This document shows positions 14,675-22,212 of a stretch of DNA of 44,092 nucleotides, in pieces. The first letter of the stretch is position 1, and every line of letters starts with the position of its first letter. The translations under genes were made by a program, and so were the position numbers. The stretch comes from a virus: positions 1-44,092 of IMG/VR virus record IMGVR_UViG_3300031227_000106; one strand, given 5' to 3'. The notes beneath the pieces are model-generated. The model made no database searches. It worked only from the letters and a program-made list of their open reading frames with translations, and had not been told where the DNA came from.

Positions 14675-15968
14675 TAGCGTTCCACTCCTCGGCTATAGGT
14701 GGTGTACAAGTAAATTGTGTTCGTGCCGGATGCCAGTCCAGCGGCAGGTTGCCGGTTTCGCCGTTACGGTTTTTCTTAACGCACAGCGTGGCGTTGTTTC
14801 GCTTGACTTGTTCCGGTTTGTGCGGTGCCAGAAATAGCACAACGTCTGCGTCCTGTTCGATAGCACCCGATTCTCGCAGGTGGCTCAACTGCGGCTGCTG
14901 CTCGCCGTCTGCTAGCCTATTGAGTTGGCAAAGGCATAGGATTGGTATTTCATATTCGCGGGCTGTCTGTTTCAACAGCGTCGTCATGCGTGCTACCTGT
15001 TGCTCACGGGGGATCTTTCGATCGTCCGGTGTTAGCAACTGCAGGTAGTCGATCACAGCCAGCGATAGTCCTAGCTTTTTTAGTCTGCGTATCTGGCGTC
15101 TAATCTCAACTACGGTTAGGCCAGGCTGATCGTGGATCATCATAGTAGCCGCCGCCTGCGTCTGCATAGCCTCGTTCAACGCATGAAAGTCAGGCTGCTC
15201 GAGTCGTGCGGTTCGGACAAGGCGGCTCGACACACCGGACAGCGAACACGCCAGCCGTGTGGATAACTCCGCCGCCGACATTTCCAGCGATGCAAAATAC
15301 ACAAGTTTTTGTCTGGCGGCAACGTGGTACGCTATCTGCAACGCCAGCGACGTTTTGCCAAGTCCCGGCCGTGCGGCAAGGACAATAAGCTCGCCGGGAA
15401 ACAACCCGCCTTGATCTCTATCAAAGTCAGGCAGTCCAGTAAAAACGCCGGACGTGTCGCCACGAGAAAAGATGGCGTCAATGTGCGAGGTGGCCTCCAT
15501 ACTGGCGTCTGACATGGACTTTGGACGGCTGGTGGTGTTGCCTGTCTGTATTTCCGATAGTCGAGTTTCCGCACGTTCTAAAATATCCGCAGGATCAATG
15601 TCCTGGACATGTAGGTTGTCGATCACCTCGGTGGCCGCGGTTCGCAGGCTCCGCAGCGTGGATAACCTTTTGACGATCTCGGCATAGAATTTGGCATGGC
15701 CGGCAAGCGGCACCGCCTTGGATATCTCCCACACCCTGGTGGCGTACTGCTCACCGAGGTGCTTTGATAATAGATCCACCTGCACCGGCTGGCCCTTGGT
15801 GTGTGTCGTGAGTATCGCGTGATACAGGCCGGCATGGGTGGCGTCATAAAAGTCGTGCGGACGCAGGCCGTCCAGGTCATCGATCTTATCGGCGTCGATC
15901 AGCAGGCTACCGATCACCCATCGTTCGGCTTCGAGATCGTGTGGTGGTGTGTTAGCGTGATTCAACAT
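14661..15968 (-). CDS. dnaB: Replicative DNA helicase DnaB
   Basis: This 435-aa protein from ATG 15968 has the DnaB N-terminal domain (residues about 8-105, starting PPHDLEAERWVIGSLL), a linker, and the RecA-like motor. The motor has Walker A ARPGLGKTS near residue 200, the ASLEMS motif, Walker B VIDYLQLL, and a C-terminal SGAIEQDADVVLFL segment. It unwinds the phage fork and should be loaded by the protein encoded just upstream, whose stop it overlaps. Length is standard for phage DnaB. A TTG at 15980 is an alternative start. Confidence 0.95.
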   Translation of the reverse strand: MLNHANTPPHDLEAERWVIGSLLIDADKIDDLDGLRPHDFYDATHAGLYHAILTTHTKGQPVQVDLLSKHLGEQYATRVWEISKAVPLAGHAKFYAEIVKRLSTLRSLRTAATEVIDNLHVQDIDPADILERAETRLSEIQTGNTTSRPKSMSDASMEATSHIDAIFSRGDTSGVFTGLPDFDRDQGGLFPGELIVLAARPGLGKTSLALQIAYHVAARQKLVYFASLEMSAAELSTRLACSLSGVSSRLVRTARLEQPDFHALNEAMQTQAAATMMIHDQPGLTVVEIRRQIRRLKKLGLSLAVIDYLQLLTPDDRKIPREQQVARMTTLLKQTAREYEIPILCLCQLNRLADGEQQPQLSHLRESGAIEQDADVVLFLAPHKPEQVKRNNATLCVKKNRNGETGNLPLDWHPARTQFTCTPPIAEEWNANGEF

Positions 15969-16602
15969 TGCGGTAGTCAACGTCCTTGTCTGGTTTGCTA
16001 TTGTTAGCCACCCCGTTCTGCTCCCAGGTACACACCGCCGCCTTCCAGTCCTTCATAGATGCCCTACCAACCTTCCAACCATTAGACGTGTAATGATTAA
16101 TCCATAATTGTGGATTGACGCTGTTCTTTCGTTCTTGGCAGTACGCAGTCACCTCCGCAAGGGTGGGTTCCACAAAGACTCCTTTAGCCTTACCCTTACC
16201 CTTACCCTTACCCACACCTACAGTAAGCGTATCATTAGAAGGCTCATAAGAAGGCTCATAAGAAGCGTCATAAGAGTAGAACTCCAATTTCAGCCGTCCA
16301 AGTTTCGCTCTTACCCAGTTGTCACAGTTAGTACCCCAGTCGTGTATGACTAGCCTATGTAAGTCGCTATCGTCTAACCACTTAGAATTTACCAGCGACT
16401 CAATGAACATATCAACATCGCCGTCCCAATCACACGATTTAGCAATAGCACCATTAGGCCATTTACCGATGTTACCTTGGGGGGAGTGCTCTGCACAAAA
16501 ATCAAAGAGTAGCGATAAATAGCCAATAGTGGTAGGCCGCGAACACTCCAGTCTGGCCGCCAGATCAAAAGTCTTTGGGTGTGTTAAGATGGCACGTTTC
16601 AT
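15952..16602 (-). CDS. Replication initiator / helicase-loader-like protein
   Basis: This 216-aa protein has an N-terminal winged-helix-like region (residues 1-100) of the type seen in phage initiators. A low-complexity hinge follows with SYEPSYEPSND and alternating KGKGKGKAKG. The C-terminal ~60 residues (LWINHYTSNGWKVGR, MKDWKAAVCTWEQN) resemble the DnaD/DnaT-type loader tail. It immediately precedes and overlaps dnaB, the usual place for a loader. It probably recognises the origin and recruits DnaB. No origin repeats were found outside its own hinge repeats. Confidence 0.65.
   Translation of the reverse strand: MKRAILTHPKTFDLAARLECSRPTTIGYLSLLFDFCAEHSPQGNIGKWPNGAIAKSCDWDGDVDMFIESLVNSKWLDDSDLHRLVIHDWGTNCDNWVRAKLGRLKLEFYSYDASYEPSYEPSNDTLTVGVGKGKGKGKAKGVFVEPTLAEVTAYCQERKNSVNPQLWINHYTSNGWKVGRASMKDWKAAVCTWEQNGVANNSKPDKDVDYRNVESR
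16187..16214. repeat. TTACCC hexamer repeat inside initiator gene
   Basis: About four and a half tandem copies of a (C)TTACCC-like hexamer on the plus strand encode the KGKGKGKAKG hinge. A second short tandem repeat of a 12-base unit (about 16239-16275) encodes YEPSYEPS. Initiator genes of several phages contain their own origin repeats, so this is a possible origin, but protein-level hinge repetition explains it equally well. Confidence 0.5.
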
Positions 16603-16618
16603 GGGTGCGTCCGTGCTG

Positions 16619-17269
16619 TTATAGCTTGGATATAATAGTGTACTTCTGCCCTATGTCATCACAGGTTGCCTTCATTTTGTCAGTAAGAACGTCAGGTGGG
16701 ACACGTACTATCAGATCATGCGTCGAGTAGTCAATATCCACCGTACCGCCAGCGTCTTCGATAACCTTTAGGACTTGATAGAACTCCAAGTCGGGATTAC
16801 TATCCGCTACAATTGCTCCGGCTGGCATATCTACCCAGCGAAAAACATGGAACCCCGTTAAACCATCTTGATTACGCCTCGGGATACCGGGGTTGTTTTG
16901 CTGTTTATACCACTGCCTAAAACACTCAAGATCCATTAGCGTCCACTTTGCTAGGTTTACTTCATCTTCATCAGAAAAGCCATAGAAAAACAGATCACCC
17001 CATCCTTCCTTTATTTTATCCAGTTCCGTTGCGGTGCCATTTCTAAGCCATGAACGAATGGTAAATTCGTCACCGTAATTTTCTATATATCCAAACTGCC
17101 TCACCCTACATGCAATTCGCGTCTCATCTTGCTTTAATACAATAAGATCGGTATTGCGTTTCATATCCTCGATCATAGGTGCCTCATTAACTAAGTAGGC
17201 TCCGATGATCTTCTTTATTTCAGGTAAGAAACGATCCGACCAGTTCTTGTTCTGCTTCCAGTCTGTCAT
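16619..17269 (-). CDS. PD-(D/E)xK-like protein of methyltransferase cassette 1
   Basis: From ATG 17269 (ATGA overlap with the methyltransferase, GAGG seven bases before) this is a 216-aa soluble protein. Residues about 36-110 contain TDLIVL...RIACRVR, then DEFTIRS, ELDKIKEGWGDLFFYGF and KWTLMDLECF. This succession resembles restriction-endonuclease-like phage proteins. The order GxxF(Y)xYG...KW(x)LMD is shared with the protein of cassette 2. The usual (E/Q)xK position reads CRVR, so catalysis by this copy is doubtful. It may be a nuclease-fold DNA-binding partner of the MT-A70 enzyme encoded just upstream. Confidence 0.6.
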   Translation of the reverse strand: MTDWKQNKNWSDRFLPEIKKIIGAYLVNEAPMIEDMKRNTDLIVLKQDETRIACRVRQFGYIENYGDEFTIRSWLRNGTATELDKIKEGWGDLFFYGFSDEDEVNLAKWTLMDLECFRQWYKQQNNPGIPRRNQDGLTGFHVFRWVDMPAGAIVADSNPDLEFYQVLKVIEDAGGTVDIDYSTHDLIVRVPPDVLTDKMKATCDDIGQKYTIISKL

Positions 17270-18279
17270 TGCGCCGCCTCGTTCCCCCACGATTTAAAGC
17301 CGTCAATGGGTCGGCGGTTGAACATGTCGATACGAGGACCGGCCGTAACCCGCTTAATTATTTCATAAAACTCCTGGGGCTTTTCTGAATGTTTTCCTCG
17401 AGGAGCACTAAAACAAACTGGGAATGCCTTAGTGTCAATAAACGTCGGCGTTCCGTATCGTGCGTATAGGCAGAACTCACAGTTGTACTGCGGTAAACCC
17501 ACAGGCTGAAACCCACCCGGCTTGTGCCACACCATTGTGCATACATAGCGAAAGTCCCACCTTGGTAGCAACCGTAGTGCCATAGGTAAGAACTTATGGG
17601 TAGTCCACAGAAATAGGTGGCAGTCGTCGGCCGTTGGTAGTTCCATTACCGCCAACTCATCTTCTGTCATCGTCGGGTAGTCTATAACCGAAGTCTGCTC
17701 GGGTGCACAGTCCCGCTCGATCTTCTCCATCGGCCAAGGTGGATCAATGACAATCACACCGTACTCGCCATCAGGTGCCTCAACGTCGCCTAGCTCCTTG
17801 TTGGCTGCTATCTGCTGTTCTCGCTTGTGTTTGGTATATTCCCTGATAAGGCCAGTTTGGGTAAGTTCACCGTCAGCCTCCTTGGTTTCCTTCACCCACT
17901 TCTCAAATACCTTTTTCGGTACTTCGGCTTCTTGTTGCCATCGGGCAGATTGACGCTTGTTGATATCGTAATCGGCAAGGGTTTTAACCGGTGCCGTCGT
18001 GGCACCGGTAGATACTTTGCGGGGGTTACCACCCCTCGCCTTATCCATTGCCTTGAGCCACTTGCCTAATACCCGTTCAGATCGCCTGACAATATCCTGT
18101 GCTGCCAATATCGCATCGTTGCCAATATCACGCCTGGATTTGGCAAACTTAATAGCCGCCTCCCCCTGGTTCTTTATTAGTATCACTTCTTCTATGGTAT
18201 TGGCTTCAGCTAGTGCGTGACTTGCCCTTGTGATCAGTGCAAGCTGCTGCTCGTTGGGGGTGGGCGTCTTCTTGGCCAC
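17266..18279 (-). CDS. MT-A70-family adenine DNA methyltransferase (cassette 1)
   Basis: This 337-aa protein transfers a methyl group from SAM to adenine N6. The catalytic DPPW motif is at residues 179-182 within YGVIVIDPPWP, followed by LFLWTTHKFLP and the MT-A70 C-terminal elements. Residues 1-160 are a charged helical extension that may bind DNA. The start is GTG at 18279 with GGAGG six bases ahead. It follows the structured leader RNA at 18295-18394 with its own promoter, and overlaps the nuclease-like gene downstream. In a phage this probably protects DNA from restriction or marks it for regulation. Confidence 0.85.
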   Translation of the reverse strand: MAKKTPTPNEQQLALITRASHALAEANTIEEVILIKNQGEAAIKFAKSRRDIGNDAILAAQDIVRRSERVLGKWLKAMDKARGGNPRKVSTGATTAPVKTLADYDINKRQSARWQQEAEVPKKVFEKWVKETKEADGELTQTGLIREYTKHKREQQIAANKELGDVEAPDGEYGVIVIDPPWPMEKIERDCAPEQTSVIDYPTMTEDELAVMELPTADDCHLFLWTTHKFLPMALRLLPRWDFRYVCTMVWHKPGGFQPVGLPQYNCEFCLYARYGTPTFIDTKAFPVCFSAPRGKHSEKPQEFYEIIKRVTAGPRIDMFNRRPIDGFKSWGNEAAQ

Positions 18280-18294
18280 AGTCAGCCTCCGTGC

Positions 18295-18394
18295 AAAAAA
18301 ACAACCACGCCGGTTACGATGCTAAACTAGAGCAGAAGCCCTGAGAATTGCCCGGCGTGGTTGTCTGTTTTTGTATTTATCGTTTAGCATCGTA
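18295..18394 (-). ncRNA. Interleaved-helix (pseudoknot-order) terminator leader RNA, copy 1
   Basis: The ~100-nt 5' leader of the MT-A70 gene contains two perfect 13-bp helices. Strand B (18382-18394) pairs with B' (18315-18327), and strand A (18352-18364) with A' (18301-18313). They are arranged B-A-B'-A', i.e. in pseudoknot order. Helix A ends in seven U (18301-18295), so it is an intrinsic terminator seven bases before the GGAGG ribosome-binding site. A small hairpin (18329-18342, AGGGC TTCT GCTCT with one G-U) lies between A and B'. The linker between B and A is A-rich (AAATACAAA). B' abuts A' with one base between, allowing stacking. The structure is predicted from pairing only. Confidence 0.8.
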
Positions 18395-18399
18395 TTAGC

Positions 18400-18427
18400 A
18401 GTATAGTCTTCTGGTGGGCCGTGTAAA
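18400..18427 (-). promoter_or_regulatory. Promoter of methyltransferase cassette 1
   Basis: TTTACA (18427-18422) and TATACT (18405-18400) are separated by 16 bases on the minus strand, each one base from consensus. The 34-nt block 18397-18430 is identical to 20500-20533 ahead of cassette 2. The expected start point (about 18393-18395) coincides with the first base of leader strand B. Confidence 0.8.
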
Positions 18428-18519
18428 GGTTAGTTATTACAGGCTCTCCGCGATATCTTCGATACTCACCGCTGTGTAATCTGATCCAGCCTGGTGCCAT
18501 TATTACTATGCGTCCGTGC

Positions 18520-19137
18520 TTAAAGTCCAGCCTCGGTGGCGGTTGGGGTACAGTCAAAAAGTGTCATCTGAGCGTCTTTTTCGGCCGGGGCGGTTTCATG
18601 GGTGGGTATCTTTACCCACCTATAGTCCGTGATAAAACATGACTCCAACTTCTTGACAGGGATTGCGTAGAAACTTGCTCTACCGTGTAAGTTGTTCTGT
18701 CGTATTTTTCCAAGTTTATCAATCCCGCCGGCCCTCTCCACCAGTATCTTATATTTGGCTATGTCCATCAGCAACCATTTTTCAAATGCGGTTTCGTCAG
18801 CGTTAGCCCAACCATAAAAATAAAGCTGGGCACCCAACTTGAACCATTCCCCTGGTGATTCATACGGTGTACCCACCCCGTTCATGTACTCCTGTGTAAA
18901 GTCCATATAACACATCGCATCGTGCCTGCGATATTTTTCTTGTAAGGTAATCCATTGCTGTGACGGTAGGTTAATAAGTGAATCTATACCAAACTCTTTA
19001 TCTAAAATATGAACCCGCACACCCTCCCCTCGTAGATCCTCTAGGTCGCAACCGGGGAACACAGCCTGGTATATTCTCAATGCCGCCGGTTTCATTTTCT
19101 GTTGAAACTTTACCGTATTAAGGTTTTTGAATTCCAT
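18520..19137 (-). CDS. PD-(D/E)xK nuclease-like protein of methyltransferase cassette 2
   Basis: This 205-aa protein has a recognisable PD-(D/E)xK core: Asp52 in FGIDSL, then QWITLQEKYR with Gln66-Glu67-Lys68, followed by DFTQEY, GEWFKLGAQLYFYGW and KWLLMD. The Q-E-K triplet is a typical catalytic (D/E)xK line of restriction and repair nucleases. Its start (ATG 19137) lies within the end of the ParB-methyltransferase gene, overlapping by 20 bases, so the two are coupled like restriction-modification partners. The fold call rests on motif reading by eye, and substrate specificity is unknown. Confidence 0.65.
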   Translation of the reverse strand: MEFKNLNTVKFQQKMKPAALRIYQAVFPGCDLEDLRGEGVRVHILDKEFGIDSLINLPSQQWITLQEKYRRHDAMCYMDFTQEYMNGVGTPYESPGEWFKLGAQLYFYGWANADETAFEKWLLMDIAKYKILVERAGGIDKLGKIRQNNLHGRASFYAIPVKKLESCFITDYRWVKIPTHETAPAEKDAQMTLFDCTPTATEAGL

Positions 19138-20383
19138 AAGCCTTAATCCTCCGTCGCGCTACAGTGGCTATTGTTTTATCTTTTTCAATCCCATGAAATT
19201 GTCTACCGAGCTGTAAAACAGCTATCCCCGTTGTCCCCGATCCGCAAAATGGATCTATAACTAAGTCTCCACGTTGGGTTGTGGCGTTCACGAGCCACCG
19301 CATTACAGATACGGGTTTCTGTGCGGGATGTACCTTACGGTCGGCGTCGTTGAAATTTGACTGGGGGACGGCCGCGACATGGCAGTCAAAATCATTTAGC
19401 CCATCGCCCCATTCTGATCCACCAACCCCGATCTGCTTTTTGCTGTCGGTATGGCGATAGAAAAAGATTGGTTCCCAGGTCTGCTTAAAGCCCATGCGGC
19501 TTTGCGGTTTTTTATTGTTTGCGTAATGCCAAACCATCAACTGCTGAAAGGTGTAATTAGTTAGACATTCATCGAACCACGTTTTGGCACCCCATAAGAA
19601 CCGCTGTGAAAAGAACGACAGGATTAGTTCTGCGCCGCACTTATTCCATCGCGTAAGCCAGTCTCGGGTCATGGACTCCAAGTCGTTAGGCTCCCACTCC
19701 TCCTTGAGAATACCGTAAGGCGGATCTGTGATAAGTGCATTGCACTGAACCACAGATTGGCTGGTGGTGACGGTCCACTCCCCGCTGTTGCTTGCCTCTT
19801 TTACGAGTGTCTCTTCTTTCTTAACTTGTGCATCTTTGCGGGCCTGCTTCTTGGCGTCCTTGAGTGTCAATTCGCCTTTCGCCATAGCCTCAAATGCGTC
19901 AGGGTTTTCTTTTTGGATCTTTTTGCCATCGGAAATGTATTGGCGGTTGACGTTAACTAGCTTGGCGGCATGGTCGCGTGACTTGCCAGCATCGGTTGTG
20001 CAACTTTTTGCACAACCGATCTTCTTATTTGCTGTCTTGCGGTCGCCGCCTGATTCTCTCTGACGTTCCTTAGCCTCCTTCTCCAACACCAGCAGCAACT
20101 TTACCCCCACACACAGCCTCTGTTCTACGGTCAAATGACGCCTAACACCATTCACCGACCAGACATACTCCGCCGGCGTTAGGTCTCCTATGTCCACCTC
20201 TACTACGTCGGGCTCAATTTTGAGTTCCTTACATGCTCGATATCGGTGTCGCCCGTCGATCAGTGCCCCCTGGTAGGTTTCTATGGGGACAACCTGCCCA
20301 CGGGCCTCAATGTCAGCCTTGAGTGTCTCGTATTCGTCCGGTAGCATTTCCGGTATCGCCTTGGCGGCGGGGTGTGTCTTCAT
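19118..20383 (-). CDS. ParB-domain adenine DNA methyltransferase (cassette 2)
   Basis: This 421-aa protein from ATG 20383 (AAAGG six bases before; GTG 20389 is an alternative) has a ParB/Srx-like N-terminal domain with IDGRHRYRAC at residues 42-51. Helix-turn-helix-like helices follow at about 80-190. The C-terminal N6-adenine methyltransferase domain carries TDPPYG at 219-224 and a SAM-binding DPFCGSGTTG near residue 380. The order DPPY before the SAM motif marks the beta class. It is the first gene after leader RNA copy 2 and is coupled to the nuclease-like gene. Likely roles are self-protection against host restriction and autoregulation through the ParB part. Confidence 0.9.
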   Translation of the reverse strand: MKTHPAAKAIPEMLPDEYETLKADIEARGQVVPIETYQGALIDGRHRYRACKELKIEPDVVEVDIGDLTPAEYVWSVNGVRRHLTVEQRLCVGVKLLLVLEKEAKERQRESGGDRKTANKKIGCAKSCTTDAGKSRDHAAKLVNVNRQYISDGKKIQKENPDAFEAMAKGELTLKDAKKQARKDAQVKKEETLVKEASNSGEWTVTTSQSVVQCNALITDPPYGILKEEWEPNDLESMTRDWLTRWNKCGAELILSFFSQRFLWGAKTWFDECLTNYTFQQLMVWHYANNKKPQSRMGFKQTWEPIFFYRHTDSKKQIGVGGSEWGDGLNDFDCHVAAVPQSNFNDADRKVHPAQKPVSVMRWLVNATTQRGDLVIDPFCGSGTTGIAVLQLGRQFHGIEKDKTIATVARRRIKAYGIQKP

Positions 20384-20399
20384 GGCCACCCTTTCAGAT

Positions 20400-20497
20400 A
20401 AAAAAACAACCGCGCCGGTTATGATGACAAACTAGGGGAGAAATCCCCGAGAATTTCCCGGCACGGTTGAGGTTTGTATTTGTTATTTGTCATCATT
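20400..20497 (-). ncRNA. Interleaved-helix (pseudoknot-order) terminator leader RNA, copy 2
   Basis: The leader of the ParB-methyltransferase gene repeats the B-A-B'-A' plan of copy 1. B (20486-20496) pairs with B' (20421-20431) in 11 bp, extendable by one G-U. A (20458-20469) pairs with A' (20407-20418) in 12 bp with one U-G pair, and seven U follow (20406-20400). That U-G pair exists only on the minus-strand RNA; the plus strand would have C-A. The internal hairpin is GGGGA TTTC TCCCC. Stem B differs from copy 1 at several positions on both arms and stays paired, while AAATACAAA, AATTCTC, CTAGTTT and AACCGGCG are conserved. Confidence 0.8.
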
Positions 20498-20502
20498 TCA
20501 GC

Positions 20503-20530
20503 AGTATAGTCTTCTGGTGGGCCGTGTAAA
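20503..20530 (-). promoter_or_regulatory. Promoter of methyltransferase cassette 2
   Basis: TTTACA (20530-20525), 16 bases, TATACT (20508-20503) on the minus strand lie inside the 34-nt block identical to cassette 1. It lies six bases downstream of the stop of the SSB-like gene, so this cassette can be expressed separately from the recombination operon. Confidence 0.8.
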
Positions 20531-20536
20531 GGTCAA

Positions 20537-21001
20537 CTAAAAAGGTATGTCATCACTGGGCGGCGTATCCGTAGCCTCCGCCTTAACCGCCGCGGGCGAC
20601 ATGCCTACCGGCAGTTTGCGATACCCGACGATCTTGTTCTTCTCGTTGTAGCCACCAGATGCGGCCTCGACACCCACAGCGATCAGCAGAGGCTTGTTGT
20701 GCAGGTCGCTGCTATCCTTCGGCGTCATTACCTCAACCGCACGACAGATCGACGAGAGCGTGCCTTTGGCGATCTCAACGGCCTTGGGGTTTTTGTTTTT
20801 GAGGTTGAGAATGTCCCATAGTTTGCGGTTGGCATATTCACCACTGAGTATCTGCAACGTCAATTTTAGGTATTGGCCGTCACCTGCCTTGGTGTCTTTC
20901 AATTCGCTTTCGGTTATCACCGCGTCGTAGTCGCCGCTGGGTATCGTATCGAACGATTGCGGTTCGTAGTTGTTTGCATCGTATCCATCAAGTTCAACCA
21001 T
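20537..21001 (-). CDS. DUF669-type single-stranded-DNA-binding-like protein
   Basis: From ATG 21001 (overlapping the ATPase stop) this is a 154-aa protein. Residues about 14-125 follow the DUF669 pattern: IPSGDYDAVITESELKDTKAGDGQYLKLTLQIL, then KLWDILNLKNKNPKAVEIA. The C-terminus ends with the short acidic-hydrophobic DDIPF tail typical of SSB proteins that recruit partners. It is paired with a Sak4-like ATPase, a known phage recombination arrangement. It probably coats single-stranded phage DNA during replication and annealing. Confidence 0.85.
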   Translation of the reverse strand: MVELDGYDANNYEPQSFDTIPSGDYDAVITESELKDTKAGDGQYLKLTLQILSGEYANRKLWDILNLKNKNPKAVEIAKGTLSSICRAVEVMTPKDSSDLHNKPLLIAVGVEAASGGYNEKNKIVGYRKLPVGMSPAAVKAEATDTPPSDDIPF

Positions 21002-21806
21002 TGTCTGGAGTCTCCGTTTTGGGTTTGCTGGAGCCGCCCACGACGACTCCGTTAATGTTACCGTCTGGTTTGTCGTGCGTAGCGTATGATGCTCGCACGT
21101 AGCCAGCGTAGTCGGCCCACACAAGTGGGATCTCGTCCGGCATGTCTATCCGGCGTTTGGCAAGGTGCGTGGGCTTCTCGGACGTATAGCAGGTACGTTC
21201 GCCACCGATAGCAATGTGGCGTTGATCGAAACCCTCGCCCTTGCTCACCTGGTGGACTTTATACCCGCAGAACAATACTTCGTCCGCCCACTCTTGCAGA
21301 AGTGGTGCCACCGTCTTATGAAGATCTGGCTCGTATCGGTTATACGCTTCGCCGTCCGGTGGTTCAACCTTAGCGGATCGTGCGTGGGCAACTAGTACTA
21401 CCGATAGGCTCTTGCGTATTCTAAGCCCGGCCAACTTCAACAGGATGTCATCCCAGTGTTTTATCGCCAGTTGGTAGCCACGGTAGTACGGTATCTCGTC
21501 GATGGACTTTTTATTATTCTCCTTGGCCACTTGGCTCCACACTAGCCTCTCCAGCCAGTCAACCGAGTCAACAACTACCGTGCGATACCCAGACGTGTCG
21601 CTACCCAGTTCTAATAGGTACGTGCCAAACGTGCCGAGGTCTTCGATCAGCGGCGTCCTATCGCAGCCGATGTCATCTAGTCCATCTTCGGTGGAAAGAA
21701 AGATAGGCTTGGTGGCACTCGCCGCCCAGGTACTCTTACCTATGCCATGCGGGCCATATAGTATGATCCGCCGTGGCCTACTCTTTTTACCCGTGATAAT
21801 TTTCAT
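20994..21806 (-). CDS. Sak4-like RecA-fold ATPase (AAA_24)
   Basis: This 270-aa protein has Walker A GPHGIGKST at residues 18-26 and an early acidic LSTEDGLDDI segment. YRTVVVDSVDWLERLV serves as Walker B, and LSVVLVAHARS as a sensor-like strand. This is the phage nucleotide-binding protein family to which Sak4 single-strand annealing ATPases belong. Its partner DUF669 SSB-like gene follows immediately. It would promote annealing and recombination of phage DNA. The ~60-residue polar tail probably is disordered. The start ATG overlaps the preceding small gene by four bases. Confidence 0.85.
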   Translation of the reverse strand: MKIITGKKSRPRRIILYGPHGIGKSTWAASATKPIFLSTEDGLDDIGCDRTPLIEDLGTFGTYLLELGSDTSGYRTVVVDSVDWLERLVWSQVAKENNKKSIDEIPYYRGYQLAIKHWDDILLKLAGLRIRKSLSVVLVAHARSAKVEPPDGEAYNRYEPDLHKTVAPLLQEWADEVLFCGYKVHQVSKGEGFDQRHIAIGGERTCYTSEKPTHLAKRRIDMPDEIPLVWADYAGYVRASYATHDKPDGNINGVVVGGSSKPKTETPDNG

Positions 21807-21979
21807 GCTGTCACCTCGTCTTTCTTCGCATTAGCTTTCGCGGTTTTGATTCTCGCCTTACCCATGCGTAACAGCATGCGCAAGCACTTGATCTGTCCTT
21901 CGAGGCTCTCGTTCTGTGCGCGGATCTCGTCAACGTCGGCACTGTCGATGTTCTCGATCATTTCGTATATGTCTTTCAT
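21803..21979 (-). CDS. Small coiled-coil protein
   Basis: A 58-aa gene exactly fills the gap between two ATGA/TGATG-coupled neighbours. ATG 21979 follows AAGGAGAAAAG and TGA 21805-21803 overlaps the ATPase start. The product is acidic and helical in its first half (MIENIDSADVDEIRAQNESLEGQ) and Lys/Arg-rich in the second, suggesting a short coiled coil that may bind nucleic acid or a partner. No family recognised. Confidence 0.7.
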   Translation of the reverse strand: MKDIYEMIENIDSADVDEIRAQNESLEGQIKCLRMLLRMGKARIKTAKANAKKDEVTA

Positions 21980-22212
21980 CTTTTCTCCTTGGGTTGAACT
22001 TCGCGATTCGTAGCCCCGATCATGTCTTTCGTGTCGGTTTCCTCGCCCTCACCGAATTTTGCCACCATTCGCATTTCGGCCGCTAGTTGCCGGATGGTGT
22101 CGGCTATACTCCCCGGCCGCAGCCCACAGCCCCGCAGGAAACTTTCGATAGCAAGTACCTCGGATTCCAGTAGGCTAGCGTATCGTCTCAATGTAATTTC
22201 GTCGGCTTTCAT
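21976..22212 (-). CDS. Hypothetical helical protein
   Basis: This 78-aa protein is predicted as two helices (about residues 5-26 and 35-55) with a polar, charged tail. Its C-terminus QPKEKR encodes the AAGGAGAAAAG ribosome-binding site of the next gene. It overlaps both neighbours by four bases in the recombination operon, so it is probably translated. Function unknown. Confidence 0.65.
   Translation of the reverse strand: MKADEITLRRYASLLESEVLAIESFLRGCGLRPGSIADTIRQLAAEMRMVAKFGEGEETDTKDMIGATNREVQPKEKR

Noticed and set aside
18384-18500. 38-aa open frame on the minus strand between cassette 2 and the MT-A70 leader
   Set aside because: It reads through the promoter elements and leader stem B and lacks a good ribosome-binding site. 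The other cassette, which shares the promoter block, has no equivalent frame.
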